NCBI GenBank assembly: GCA_024195585.1 | Contig: SWBL01000066.1 | Location: 110,233-174,232, forward strand | DNA from: Aureobasidium sp. EXF-3400 | Lineage: Eukaryota > Ascomycota > Dothideomycetes > Dothideales > Saccotheciaceae | Length of the DNA: 64,000 bases | Reading direction: 5' to 3' | Shown: one piece after another, positions 42,164-52,839 of the stretch | Position numbering within the stretch: position 1 is the stretch's first letter | Layout: each line of letters begins with the position of its first letter | Notes under the pieces: generated by a model | Told to the model about the DNA's origin: nothing | The model's input: the letters and a program-made list of their open reading frames with translations, nothing else | The model's database searches: none | Made by a program: the position numbers and the translations under genes

Positions 42164-45109
42164 ATGCGTATCATCGACACTGCTATCCCCATCCTACTTG
42201 GATTATCCACCCTGGTGGAAGCCCAAGATGTCGACTTTGGCCAAGTTTATTCGGCCAAGCCCCAACTCAAATCGGCAAGCAACACCAAGTCTTCGACATC
42301 TTCTGTGAAAACTTCTTCTGTGGCTTCTTCAATTGTTTCGGTTTTGAGCTCTCAGCATGCAGCGACCATGGTCTCATCTGGCTCGACGGCCTCTCCTTCT
42401 TCCAAGAAGGTGTCCAGCTCCGCTAAATCAAGTAGTACTCTCAAGTCGTCGACTATATCGTCATCGAAGTCATCATCCACGAGTACGAAAAGTGCTTCGA
42501 GTGGGTCTCTGAGCAAGTCATCTACCCCGACCAAGCTGCCGACGACATTGAGCACCAAGAAGGCCACATCTTCGTCCACCAAGCAATCTCCTTCGTCGAC
42601 AAAGACGACCACCTCATCTGCTGTTGCTTCAAGCAACCTTTGCCCGGCCATCAACAACAAAGACATTACCGATGCTAAGGGCAAGGTCTACACCATCAGA
42701 TGTAGCTCAGACACTTCCATTGGATCCTTTACAAGCAAAGCAGCCACAAAGTCTTACGCTGATTGTATGACCGCTTGCGACACTACCTCGGGATGTGTCG
42801 CATTTGTATACGTCGGCAGTGACAATGGCCTCGGCGATGGTACCTGCTGGTTGAAGAACTCTGCAGGAAACGCCATTGCTGCTGGCAAGAATTACGTTGC
42901 GGGATTCTTGAAGTCAACCATATCGTCCTCTCAGAAGATGACCACTTCCACAAAGAAAACCTCTTCCTTCAGTACGTCAACCAAGAAGGTCACATCTGTT
43001 TCCAGCAAGGCATCAACGTCTACTTCGACCAAGAAAACCAGCTCCACCAAGGTTAAGCGTGCTGCCGCGACAACATGCAGCAACCCCAATAACATCATGT
43101 ACAACTATGTTCCCAACCCAAACACGCCTCAACAGTTCCTGGTCGATACAACTCTGGCCGGCTTAGCTGCCGCTCAATGGTATCCTCCCGCTGGATACAG
43201 TACTAGCTTCACTGGCCAGTTGGCCGGCATGTCCGCACCAAACTACCTTGGCTACCAACAGCTGGCTTCTTACGACACCGGTGCCTGTGCTGCATACTGC
43301 AACGCCCGCTCCGATTGTAATGCCTTCAATATTTACATTCAGCGCACACCCACGTTCGTCCCTGATAACTCTTGCCCTAACCCCTCTGGCGCTGCTTCGA
43401 TCACCTGTGCGCTATACGGCAGCCCACTGAGTGCCTCGCAAGCTACCAACATTGGTCAATACCGCAAGGACTTCATGGTCGTCATTCAAGGATCCAACGG
43501 CTATAATCTCAACCCGGCTCCTGCCTCAATCTCGAACTTCCAAGGCCCTGATGCTCTGGATGCTGTCGCCTACAACTCTAACATTAACATCGGTCAGAAG
43601 TATTTCTCTACTTATGACGTGACTCAGTGCAGTTCGTTGTGCAATACATACACAGCCAACAGCAAGGCTTCTGCACAAAGTAGCAAGTCTTCGACCTACA
43701 CTCCTTGCAACTACTTCAACGTCTTCAATGTCACACTGAATGGACAATCTCAATTGATGGGATGCTATCTTTTCACTACGTCCGACGCGGCGAACTACGA
43801 CATCTACAAGACCGCAAGGGATTCAAGTGGTACTGTGTACAATCTGACTAACTCCTATGGTTACGCGCTCTACCCCCAGGACAAGGGTATGACTAGTGTA
43901 ACTTGGTCAGCGGCACCGACCGGCAAGAATGCCACCTGCTCTTCGCTTGGAAAAGCCGGTGATTCATTCATTGACTACAATGGTGTCAACTACACTCTGG
44001 GATGTGGCTACGACGTTCAGTACGCCGCTGATATTGGTAACCAGACCACTCCTGACTTCTACTCTTGCTTCGCCATCTGTGACAGCGGTAATTATCCTGG
44101 ATGCTCCGGATTCGCCTACCTAGGCAATACTTGCTACTTCAAGAACCTGGCTGGTACTTCTCGCACACCTCAACTGAACAACTACAATGTCGATATGGCT
44201 TGGCTTCCTTCGTACGCTGGCTTCAATGCATACACCGTTGCCGGGACCGTCAGCTACACCACAACTACCACGGTCTGGGCAGGTCCGGGAAGTACGACAA
44301 CCACCACAATCAACGGTCTTGAGGGAACTGTCATTGTCAAAACCTCTGGTCAAGTCCCAGCAGCAACAACTACGACCTACGTTACAGTCACAGCGGACTC
44401 AGGTACCGCCAGCACAATCGCCACGTCAACTATCACTCCCACTAAAGGCCTGACCGGTACTGTCTCGATCATCTACCCGACTCCTGTAACAACATGCGGT
44501 AATAAGGGAGCTGCGGCTGGCTTCTATGTCAATCCAGTTACAGGCCAGCAAGCCGTCTCTCAGTACCCGGCCTTCAAGCCCGAAGTTCTCAAGACAGTAA
44601 CGCCTTCGGCACAAGCCACTGGCATTTCCTACATTGGTGAATACAGCGACGACAAAAATACTGCCAACGTATATGGTCAGGTACAGTCAGTCAAGGCATC
44701 TGAATCGCTGGCTCTCAACCATGTCTTCTACCTTTTCGCTGGCCATGGCACTGGATATTACTACATCAATTTGCCCCAAGCCGACGACGTCACCCTTCTC
44801 TGGGTTGGTCCTAATGCGCTGTCCGGCTACACTCGTGCCAACTCACAGTTGATCCAGACTTGGAGTGCACCAGCCCCTGCAACCCTTGGTTTCTTCCTCA
44901 CTGCAAACACATACACACCCATTCGCTTGTGGTTTGCGAACGGTGGTGGCGTGGGTGGTTTCCAGTTCACTGTGACTGCGCCAGATGGTGGGCTGATCAT
45001 GCAGACCACACCTAACCAGAATGCTGGATTCATGAATCCGGATATTGTCATGAACCCTTGTGATAGCACGAAGGGTTCTAAATTCCCTGCTTTCGGCAGT
45101 GAACAATAA
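42164..45109 (+). CDS. Secreted multi-domain PAN-like/GLEYA adhesin (981 aa)
   Basis: Single exon. The ATG at 42164 is chosen because a signal peptide follows (MRIIDTAIPILLGLSTLVEA) and a TATA box lies 65 bp upstream; an in-frame ATG at 42089 falls at the TATA box. Layout: Ser/Thr/Lys-rich stalk (38-156), a PAN-like domain (160-250, YADCMTACDTTSGCVAFVYV), a second STK stalk, Kex2 site KVKR at 296-299, then the core shared with two neighbours (305-455, CAAYCNARSDCNAFNIY...VVIQGSNGY). A second Cys-rich domain (470-570) and a third PAN-like one (592-665, CFAICDSGNYPGCSGF) come next. Thr-rich linkers lead to a C-terminal GLEYA/PA14-like domain (775-950, YYYINLPQADDVTLLWVGP). Probably a cell-wall adhesin. 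No GPI signal seen. Confidence 0.85.
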   Translation: MRIIDTAIPILLGLSTLVEAQDVDFGQVYSAKPQLKSASNTKSSTSSVKTSSVASSIVSVLSSQHAATMVSSGSTASPSSKKVSSSAKSSSTLKSSTISSSKSSSTSTKSASSGSLSKSSTPTKLPTTLSTKKATSSSTKQSPSSTKTTTSSAVASSNLCPAINNKDITDAKGKVYTIRCSSDTSIGSFTSKAATKSYADCMTACDTTSGCVAFVYVGSDNGLGDGTCWLKNSAGNAIAAGKNYVAGFLKSTISSSQKMTTSTKKTSSFSTSTKKVTSVSSKASTSTSTKKTSSTKVKRAAATTCSNPNNIMYNYVPNPNTPQQFLVDTTLAGLAAAQWYPPAGYSTSFTGQLAGMSAPNYLGYQQLASYDTGACAAYCNARSDCNAFNIYIQRTPTFVPDNSCPNPSGAASITCALYGSPLSASQATNIGQYRKDFMVVIQGSNGYNLNPAPASISNFQGPDALDAVAYNSNINIGQKYFSTYDVTQCSSLCNTYTANSKASAQSSKSSTYTPCNYFNVFNVTLNGQSQLMGCYLFTTSDAANYDIYKTARDSSGTVYNLTNSYGYALYPQDKGMTSVTWSAAPTGKNATCSSLGKAGDSFIDYNGVNYTLGCGYDVQYAADIGNQTTPDFYSCFAICDSGNYPGCSGFAYLGNTCYFKNLAGTSRTPQLNNYNVDMAWLPSYAGFNAYTVAGTVSYTTTTTVWAGPGSTTTTTINGLEGTVIVKTSGQVPAATTTTYVTVTADSGTASTIATSTITPTKGLTGTVSIIYPTPVTTCGNKGAAAGFYVNPVTGQQAVSQYPAFKPEVLKTVTPSAQATGISYIGEYSDDKNTANVYGQVQSVKASESLALNHVFYLFAGHGTGYYYINLPQADDVTLLWVGPNALSGYTRANSQLIQTWSAPAPATLGFFLTANTYTPIRLWFANGGGVGGFQFTVTAPDGGLIMQTTPNQNAGFMNPDIVMNPCDSTKGSKFPAFGSEQ

Positions 45110-46247
45110 GTTTGCTTCTTGTAGTACATAGATTTCTTTCGTTGGTTTTGGAGCTCGACTAGACTATTTATCTTAGATAATTGGTAATAAATTATTATGC
45201 TTGTTATGCAATATGATTTGCCCGTTCCTTGACTTTATGATTGACCTCTCTCGTCGGAAAAGTTTCCGCTGCGTATTTTTCAGCACGCTGTGTAGCTCGA
45301 AGCACAGTACGCGACGCGTAGCCTGCAAGCTCTGCTCACTCGAGAAACCTCGTCCGCCTTCCATCATCTCTACCAGTACGAGTGATCGATCACTTGCTCG
45401 TAGCCTCCGCAATCAGTGCCGACAATTAGAGTGTTTGCGAACTGACTGAAGACCGACTCCCTCCTGAACGTAACGGTCAGGGCTGAATGTTTCAGTCGCT
45501 TGCTCCGAATGACACAGACCGTTGGACGTTGCAAACAGAGAGGTATCGGTCGACGTTCCTCCGTGAAGTTATAGACTTCTACGTTGTGCTGATCTGACCT
45601 TTTGTCTCAGACTCTCAGCCCTACTTCGTATGCTGCTTTTGCGCAGCAGTTCGGGGCTGATGAGCACATGAGCAGACTGAATGCTGAGAGTTGTGCAGTG
45701 GCCCAGTGTGACTACGAGGCGCTAACCTTTAGCCTTCTTGCCGACTCTTCTCAGGAGCTCACTCACATTATTCGTCCTAACTACGCTCTAGCTGTTCCCC
45801 TGACTGACTCCAGCGGTATCCGATACTGAACAGAATCTTCAATTCATGCATGGAAGCAACGTAGAACGACTGCTATTTTGGTCTTCAACTCTACAACGCT
45901 CTGAGCGGGGATGAGCGAGACATCACATCGGGTCAGCGAAGACCAAACCCAACGGTCGGTCGAAAGCATCCCTTAGCCAAGCAGACTCCCAGATCTATCT
46001 GGCCCCGCCATGTCTCAGTAGATGATATGAACAGTATCAAGAAACATGGTATAAGTATGATGAAGAATCGTGCTCTCTAGCAGTATCATCAACAGCATCT
46101 CATTCCTTCCTCACAATCCTTTCCAGTACTCCAACACCAGTCTCTCTCTCTCTTATCCAGCCAAACTCATACCTTCCCTGAACGACTTCGACACCATCCT
46201 TCCTCGCTACACTAGCCATCTACTACGCTCCTTCCCAAATCTCCACC
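45110..46247. other. Intergenic
   Basis: 1.1 kb without a supported gene. The plus frame 45602-45829 has no domain. CT-rich leader (TCTCTCTCTCTTATCC near 46141) precedes the next ATG, and a TATAAGT sits near 46050. Confidence 0.5.
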
Positions 46248-47897
46248 ATGCGTCGCGGTATCGCAGCTTTGGCCGTCTGTGCCTCCATCGTGAGCGCTCA
46301 GAGCACCACCTCCATCGACATCGATGCCATTTCTGTGGCTATCCCTACATCAGTCTTCAACCTTCCTGTTGTCTACGTCACCGCTGAAGATGCTCCTACC
46401 ATCACTGCCACCACTCTTGCCACCACCGCCATTCCATCTTCGGATCCTTCGGCTACCAATGTCTTTGACTCTCCCGCAGATGTTACTGCAGCTCTGTCTT
46501 CTGCCTCTGAGCTTGCAGCTGCCACTTCAAGCGCTGGTGTCGACAAGCGTGCTGCCTCGACCTGTGTCCCTCAGCCTACCGGTATCAGCTACTCAGTCAA
46601 ACCCGACACTGCTGCTGGCTGGGTTGCCGATACCGTTCTACCTGCTAGTGCATCTGCTGCCAACAAGGCTCTACCTACTGGTTATGTGTCCAGTTTTGTT
46701 GCCATGAACGCATCAAACTCTGCTGACGGCTACATGGGTTTCACCCTCATGACCTCCTATGATATCCCTGGATGCGCAGCCAAGTGCAATGCCATCTCTG
46801 GTTGCAACAGCTTCAATATCTACTTCGAGAGAGATCCTAGCGTCAATCCTGACGATGCTTCATGCTCTGACCCCCCCTCGACCGTACAGGTCAAGTAAGT
46901 TTTCTTCCCCCAGATACCTACCACTCTGTACCATGCTAACAAACCCTCCAGGTGCGTCTATTGGGGAGGCGCAGTCACCACTGATAATCTTAACAACTTC
47001 GGTCAGATGAGGAACCAATTCCAGGTCCTAATTGCGGGCAGCAATGGATATATCAACTCTGCCTACGCCGCTGCACTCGCTTCTGGCAAAGTTCCCAACA
47101 ACAACATCGCTCCTACCTCCCAGGAGTCTAGCTCTCAAAGCACTTACGATATCTACTCCGGCTACGACTCCAACGTCGGCGCCTACTCCAACACCCAGGC
47201 TTCAAAGTCTTACCAGGACTGCGAGACCGCCTGCGATGCTGATATCAACTGCAACGCCTTTACCTACGTTGGAGGACCTGCCGGTGTTGGTAGCGGAACC
47301 TGCTGGCTTAAGCAGAAACTCGGCAAGCCCACTTCTGCAGGCAGCAACGTCGTCACTGGCAGCAAGACCGGCAAGATCAACGTCCTTACCGTAGTCTCTG
47401 CCTTCTACGCCGACATGGATGTGACCACTAAGGTCAAGACCTTCAAGTCTGGCAACAACATCATCATCGATACCACGAACTTGGTGTCTACCTTCGGCAG
47501 CGACCCTTACCCCGGCCAAATGAAGACCTTGAACATCCTTTTCACAAACGGCACTGCTTCTCGTGTCTTCAACGCCGTAGAGAACTCTGGCAAGTATACT
47601 CTTGCTCCCTCAGGCACTGGCTCAGCACCTAATGTTGTTGACACCTTTGTCGCACTTAACACTGCGACCAACGCTGTCTTCTCTGCTATGTGGGGCAAGG
47701 GTCAAAACACCCTCCAGAGCGTCTACAACAACTTCAACTCATTGCTTACTTCTAAGAGCACTTTCTACTGCGATAACTCGCTCTTTGGATACCAGGATAC
47801 TTTCTACGGTACTGAGAAGACTGGAGTTGTTTGGTACACTTCTGGCGGTGCCATTGCTGCCAAGGCTGTCCGAGAGTACAAGTCTTACAATTTCTAA
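46248..47897 (+). CDS. Secreted PAN-like protein with Kex2 site (530 aa)
   Basis: Third member of the local family. Two exons, 46248-46894 and 46952-47897; the 57-nt intron lies at the same core position as an intron in the 714-residue paralogue, next to the KCVYW motif. Signal peptide MRRGIAALAVCASIVSA, pro-region, then Lys-Arg at 100-101 followed by AASTCVPQP. The core reads CAAKCNAISGCNSFNIYFER and CVYWGG, RNQFQVLIAGSNGY. A PAN-like domain (CETACDADINCNAFTYVGG) with CWLK follows, like the first PAN of the 981-residue protein. The C-terminal 170 residues (VVSAFYADMDVTTKVKTF onward) form a different domain that looks compact and beta-rich, resembling DUF3421- or alginate-lyase-like small folds only vaguely. 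Extracellular; function unknown. Confidence 0.82.
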
Positions 47898-48243
47898 GCA
47901 TCTCTATTGTTTTCAAGTTTAGGTTTGGTGCATGGATCTGGTATTGCTTCCATCTTTGGTTTCGAGTTTAGCTTTTTTCCTCTCATATACAGGCGAAAAG
48001 GAGAAAAAACAGGCATTTGAATTTTGGAGTTTCGGTAGGGGTGTTAAGGAGATCTTGATTTATGGTTTCAGTTGGCTGTTTGTACATATCTTGTATAGCC
48101 TCTTTGTATATATCCTTCTGGGGTCCATTGGTTTCATCAAATATCATTTGAGCTTCATCCGTGCACTGTAACGATAGAATCAGGTCCACCATCAGATAGC
48201 TTAGCAACGTGGTATGAACGACTCACGATTTTAGCATGCGAGA
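47898..48243. other. Intergenic
   Basis: 3' region of the secreted gene, T-rich; no transmembrane or actuator-domain sequence of the ATPase relic is found here. Confidence 0.5.
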
Positions 48244-48988
48244 ATGGTATCGAAGACCCCTTGGCCGCCAATTCTACTTCCAGCTTCCAGCACGAAGGCT
48301 ACGCATGTTATCTTCGATAAGATGGGTACAATGACTACCAGCGAGCCTGCTGTTGTGGCTCGAGATCACCTGCTTAGTGATACTGAGGCTGTACGATCGC
48401 AACTGCTTGGATTGATTGCTGGCATCAAGCACCCTGTGGCTGTTGCTGTAGCTTTTCATGTCTGTGTCTATCGTCAGCGGAGACGACGAGCAGGCAGTGA
48501 CAATCACCGCATCGGTTCTAGGCATCAGCGCTTTCCACGCCAAATGCAGTCCATCCGACAAACGCGACTTCCTTCAATCCATCACCCACCACCCCACAGA
48601 TAGCAAAAAGAAATCCTACACGCTCTTTATCGGCGATGGCGCCAATGACGGACCAGCACTAGCTCAAGCAACCATAGGCGTACACATATCCCCTTCATCT
48701 TCAACCTCAGACATTGCTTCTGACGCCGCACGCGCTGCAGCTGATGCAGTACTGCTTTGCCCTTCCCTGGAAGGACTGCTTCTCCTGATCGATATCTCGA
48801 AAGCTGCATTCAAGAGAATTGCTTTCAACTTCGCATGGGGCTTTGTGTATAATCTGTTTGCTGTGTTATTGGCGGCCGGGGCATTTGTGGGTGTGAGGAT
48901 TCCGCCTGAGTATGCTGGACTAGGTGAAGTGGTTAGTGTTGTTCCGGTTGTGATTGTTGCTATCGCACTCAAGTGGGTAAAGTTTTAA
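48244..48988 (+). pseudogene. P1B-type (copper-like) P-type ATPase fragment
   Basis: Two pieces of one ATPase in different frames. The first (48244 to about 48455) has the phosphorylation segment HVIFDKMGTMTTSEP, in which the invariant DKTGT Thr is Met, and a relic of the HP motif (IAGIKHPVAVA). The second (48458-48988) has SIVSGDDEQAV, the hinge FIGDGANDGPALAQA, and the last two membrane helices up to VAIALKWVKF. Metal-binding domains, the first six helices and the actuator domain are absent, and the roughly 100-residue nucleotide-binding domain between the two pieces is deleted. It cannot be a working pump. Family call is sound; copper specificity is inferred from similarity. Confidence 0.75.
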
Positions 48989-49573
48989 GTGTTCATTTAT
49001 TTCCATTTGTTTCTCTTGGATAGAAGTCGTTGAACACGACTAGTGTTGCTACATATTATTGTCTACCACAGTCGAATTTGGACTATCGAACTCCAGAGCT
49101 CGAACGATCTTGTTGATAAAGCTAGCCAATGCGACCAGGCAAGCAGGGACCAAACACTCTGTCCACGCCTTTGGTCTCTGCTTCATTTTCATCAGCAAAC
49201 TCAGCATTGCTACAGCTACCAAGGTCGATGATACATGCATTAAAACCCTCTGCCTACCATTAAAAGACTGCCGAGATTTGGCAATCTGGATTTAGATCCT
49301 ATAAGTCTTCTTGCTCGATCTGATGTAAGATCTGGCCTTTGCGAGTTTTGATCGCAGCATAGTGTCCGACGATGACCAGGCTAGCGAGAAGAGCGGGTTC
49401 TGATCCCATCTTAAACCTTTTGTTGATCCTATACACTCTCCATGAATGAAGAAATAGGTCGAAACTCCGTGAATTTTGGCGATATAATTAGGTGCATACG
49501 CTAGCTGTTGGCAGATGTAACTCTAGAGTGAACATCAAATATCCACCAGCCATCCGTGCTTCTCAGACAGACT
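48989..49573. other. Intergenic
   Basis: No gene seen; 3' side of the pseudophosphatase-type gene. Confidence 0.5.
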
Positions 49574-50555
49574 CTAATTGGACTCCAGGTTCTTTCTCAC
49601 GGCCTGGAGTTCAGACATGCTAAGACCAACACTTGTTAGGTACTGCTCGATACCCCCATGCTTGTTTTGTATATGCCGTTCGAGGGAGCTCACAAACGGC
49701 AGATAAGGTTCCACGTAATCCTCAGGAATACCGTGCACTCTGTTGGCTTCGAGTCGTTCTTCTTTAAGGCCGGCCAGATCCTCGTAGATTTGCATGTAAT
49801 CTTGATACATGCTCTGCGTGTCCGTATCGAGAAGCAAAAGCACCAGGTCAACAACCAGTGATACGAAGTCATTCCCATACTTGTTCAAGACCAAGACGGG
49901 ATAGGATGAGGGATCTGCCAGTACTGTAAAGATGGCCTTGATCTGTGGGAATGATTGGTCGATGATGGTCTCTGGTACGGTCATGCGGTCCTTGAACATC
50001 TGTGCGCCAGCCAATCTGCCCCAGCGCTGGAGACCGCTGGCTGGTGAGGCAGCAACATGTAAGAGGCCTATCGCTCGATCCCAGAAGCTCACTTGGTTGT
50101 ATAGGAAACGAGCGTACTGCGGACCAGCAAGACTTATATAATGCAATCGGAGACCGAGTACACATACAGAAGCTATCTTGTCTGGGTACTGTGGTATGTG
50201 ATTGACATCAGGTTTGTCCGGCATTTGCATTGTAGAGATAAAAGGCCAAGGATCCCTGGATGCGGTCAGCTTGTTCTGAAAATATAATACAGCTCACAAT
50301 AACTCACATGCCGCGCAAGTCTATCACTGAACGTATCTGATAGCTCTCCCGAAGGACGTCGAGATCCTCTCGGCTTGCATCGTCTGGGGCACATCATTAG
50401 CCCTGACTCGCATCCATGTAATCTTTTATAAACTCACCGATTTGAGCGCTCCGAAACAAGAGTCCTGGCTTGACTGTCTTGGCGAATTTTGAGATATCCC
50501 GGAAGTTGACGACAGTCGTTAGGGGAGGTGCTTCTTCTTCTTGAGATTTGTCCAT
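49574..50555 (-). CDS. Tyrosine-phosphatase-family (Y_phosphatase3) protein without catalytic residues
   Basis: Three exons: 50555-50438, 50383-50308, 50255-49574, giving 291 residues; introns are 54 and 52 nt. The N-terminal marks of the family are intact: VVNFRDISKF, VKPGLLFRSAQIDDAS, and SYQIRSVIDLRG. The active-site loop should read HCxxGKDRTG after PVLV, but here positions 184-197 read PVLVLNKYGNDFVS: Cys is Asn189, and the loop Arg is Phe195. The helix after it (LVVDLVLLLLD) and the C-terminal GIEQYLTSVGLSMSEL are kept. So it is a likely pseudophosphatase that may bind rather than dephosphorylate. The frame is long and clean, with no stop or shift, so it is not called a pseudogene. Confidence 0.8.
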
Positions 50556-51364
50556 GTTAGAGGCTATCTTCTATAACAGGACTTTGCGACGACCACGTCG
50601 TTATATATCTACGACAGATCATGATCCTTCCGCGGAGTAGAACCGGTGACCATTGGTCAGTGGTCGAAGTATCGAGCAAGATAGAGTTGCAGAAGGTCGG
50701 ATGATGTGCCGATGGAAATAGAGCGGGTATACGGAGCAGCGGGAAGGATGCGGCCAAGACCTAAATTGCTGCTGAGTCATCAATGCAGCCAGACTGATCG
50801 ATTCCATTCTCCGATTGTCTTCTTGGAAATATCGTACAAGGACAACATGGCTAACTATTGTGACTCGTAATATCTTTAAACACTGTCCGCAAAGGAATAT
50901 ATGATGATGGTTCATGGAGACTCCTGCTTGGCAAACAGGACACATCATGTCGCTCTTTCACTAGGGTCGAATATTAGATCCGAAAGCGACGCCGAAGTCG
51001 TCGAGAACAGGACGTGCTTGTGTCACCCAGTCAGGGAATTTCGACGAGCGTAGCACAATCTAGAAAGATAAGCAAAGCATGAATGCCGGGATATCGCTCC
51101 GAAGCAACTCGGACGAGCACAATATGGATTGCTGCCGACACTACAGCCCAACAATATTCAATTCAGATACGTACGATGAGGCGAATGACGGACTATCGAA
51201 GGGTAGAAGGTGAGCCTATGATCGCGCTTATGTATGACCGCAGCTTCTTGAGCTACATCTATGTCAGCAAGCGGGGTCAATCGTTTATATGTCAGATTCG
51301 GCATCTCAACTCTGCTTCTCTCAATCTACAACTACAAGATTCTGACTATCTACGCATACCAACA
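50556..51364. other. Divergent promoter region
   Basis: Between the phosphatase-family gene and the epoxide hydrolase. The plus frame continues upstream of 51365 to 51083 but without signal, domain or start context. Confidence 0.5.
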
Positions 51365-52839
51365 ATGACGCAACCATTCATTGGCAACGATAATGCGAGA
51401 GTGACCCCTTTCACGGTACACATCTCTGAAGATAGCCTCATCCAGCTTGACACACTTTTGAATATCACTCCAATTGCTGAACCGACTTACGAGACCAGTC
51501 TGCCTGATGGAGACCGTAAGTATGGTATGCGACATGATTGGTTGACGAAGGCGGTAGAAGAGTGGAAGACAACTTTTGACTGGTGAGCCCTCATCCGATC
51601 AGGGCGTGAAGCTCTTCTCACTCACCGCCTAGGCGTAAACATGAAAAGCATATTAACACTTTCGACCACTTCCACATGAACATCGACGACGAGCTCGGTA
51701 ACTTCCATGTCCACTTCGTCTTCATGCCTTCGAAGAGGCAGGATGCCGTGCCGTTGTTGTTGCTCCACGGTTGGCCAGGCAGCTTCCTGGAGTTCCTACC
51801 CATGATCGACAAGCTGCGTAAGAAGTATGGTCCAGATGACCTACCGTACCATATTGTCGTTCCGTCGCTGCCGGGCTATGTATTCACCAGCCCTCCGCCT
51901 CTGGACAAAGACTTTGGCATTGAGGACGTTGCGAGACTGATGAACCAGTTGATGCTCAATCTAGGCTACGGAGCTGGATACATGGTTCAAGGTGGTGATG
52001 TCGGAAGCAAAGTCGCTAGAGTGATAGCTGCGAAGCATGGCGAATGCAAAGGTAAGATGATCTTTTGCCCCTCCAAGGCTTCACTAACTCTCAACAGCAA
52101 TTCACAGTAAGATCGATGGACAGTGATAGAAAGGGACGTATCACTAATAAACCGAGTCAACTTCTGTATCATGGAAGATGAACCTGAGCATCTTGAACAC
52201 GAGATAACTGAAGCCGAGCACAAAGGCCTCCGTAGAGCGCGCGAGTTCCTCAAAAGTGGCAGCTCCTATGCAATTCAGCATGATACAAAGCCTGCCACCA
52301 TAGGGCTTGTGCTATCTACCAATCCTGCCGCTTTGCTAGCATGGTAACTCTCGACCCCTGAATTCTGCATCCAAGGACACTAACTTGCAACCAGGATCGG
52401 CGAAAAGTTTCTCGCCTGGACCGAAGAAGACCCACCCGTGTCGCTCATCTTGGAATCTGTCAGTCTGTATTGGCTCACACGATGTGCAGCTACAAGTCTC
52501 TGGCCCTACCGTATCGTATGTATATTGTCGCAATATCCATCTGTTACTACTCACGGTAACCTCTGCTAGTTCTACACTCCTGGTGTCAACGGCAATCCTC
52601 ACAATATGCCTGAATACAGAATTCCCGATACCAAGCCCTTTGGATATTCTTACTATCCGTTTGAGTTGTATCCAGTTCCTCAGGCATGGGCTGCTACGAC
52701 AGGTAACCTGACTTTCTTCCGTGCTCATGATAAGGGTGGACACTTCGCGGCTATCGAACAGACAGAAGCGTTTTTGAAGGATCTCGAGGACTTCGTGCAG
52801 GAGAGTCGCACGGCTGCTGGCTTCTCTGAGTCTGAGTGA
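51365..52839 (+). CDS. Epoxide hydrolase (EHN-type, alpha/beta hydrolase)
   Basis: Hydrolyses epoxides to diols. Six exons: 51365-51582, 51633-52051, 52098-52106, 52157-52343, 52395-52515, 52570-52839, giving 407 residues. Exon 3 is a 9-nt micro-exon that restores AIHINFC. The N-terminal EHN domain (MTQPFIGN...WRKHEKHINTFDHFHMNID) precedes the hydrolase core: oxyanion motif HGWPGSFLEF, nucleophile Asp in MVQGGDVGSKVAR, lid SYAIQHDTKPATIG, and catalytic His in DKGGHFAAIEQ. This is the juvenile-hormone/microsomal-type layout. No clear N-terminal membrane anchor, so cytosolic. The start at 51365 is picked because the EHN domain begins there; a longer frame is open upstream. Confidence 0.9.

Noticed and set aside
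45602..45829. 75-residue plus-strand frame
   Set aside because: No recognisable features; surrounding sequence looks non-coding.
51083..51364. N-terminal extension of the epoxide hydrolase
   Set aside because: The open frame has no signal, anchor or domain; the EHN domain starts at the ATG at 51365.
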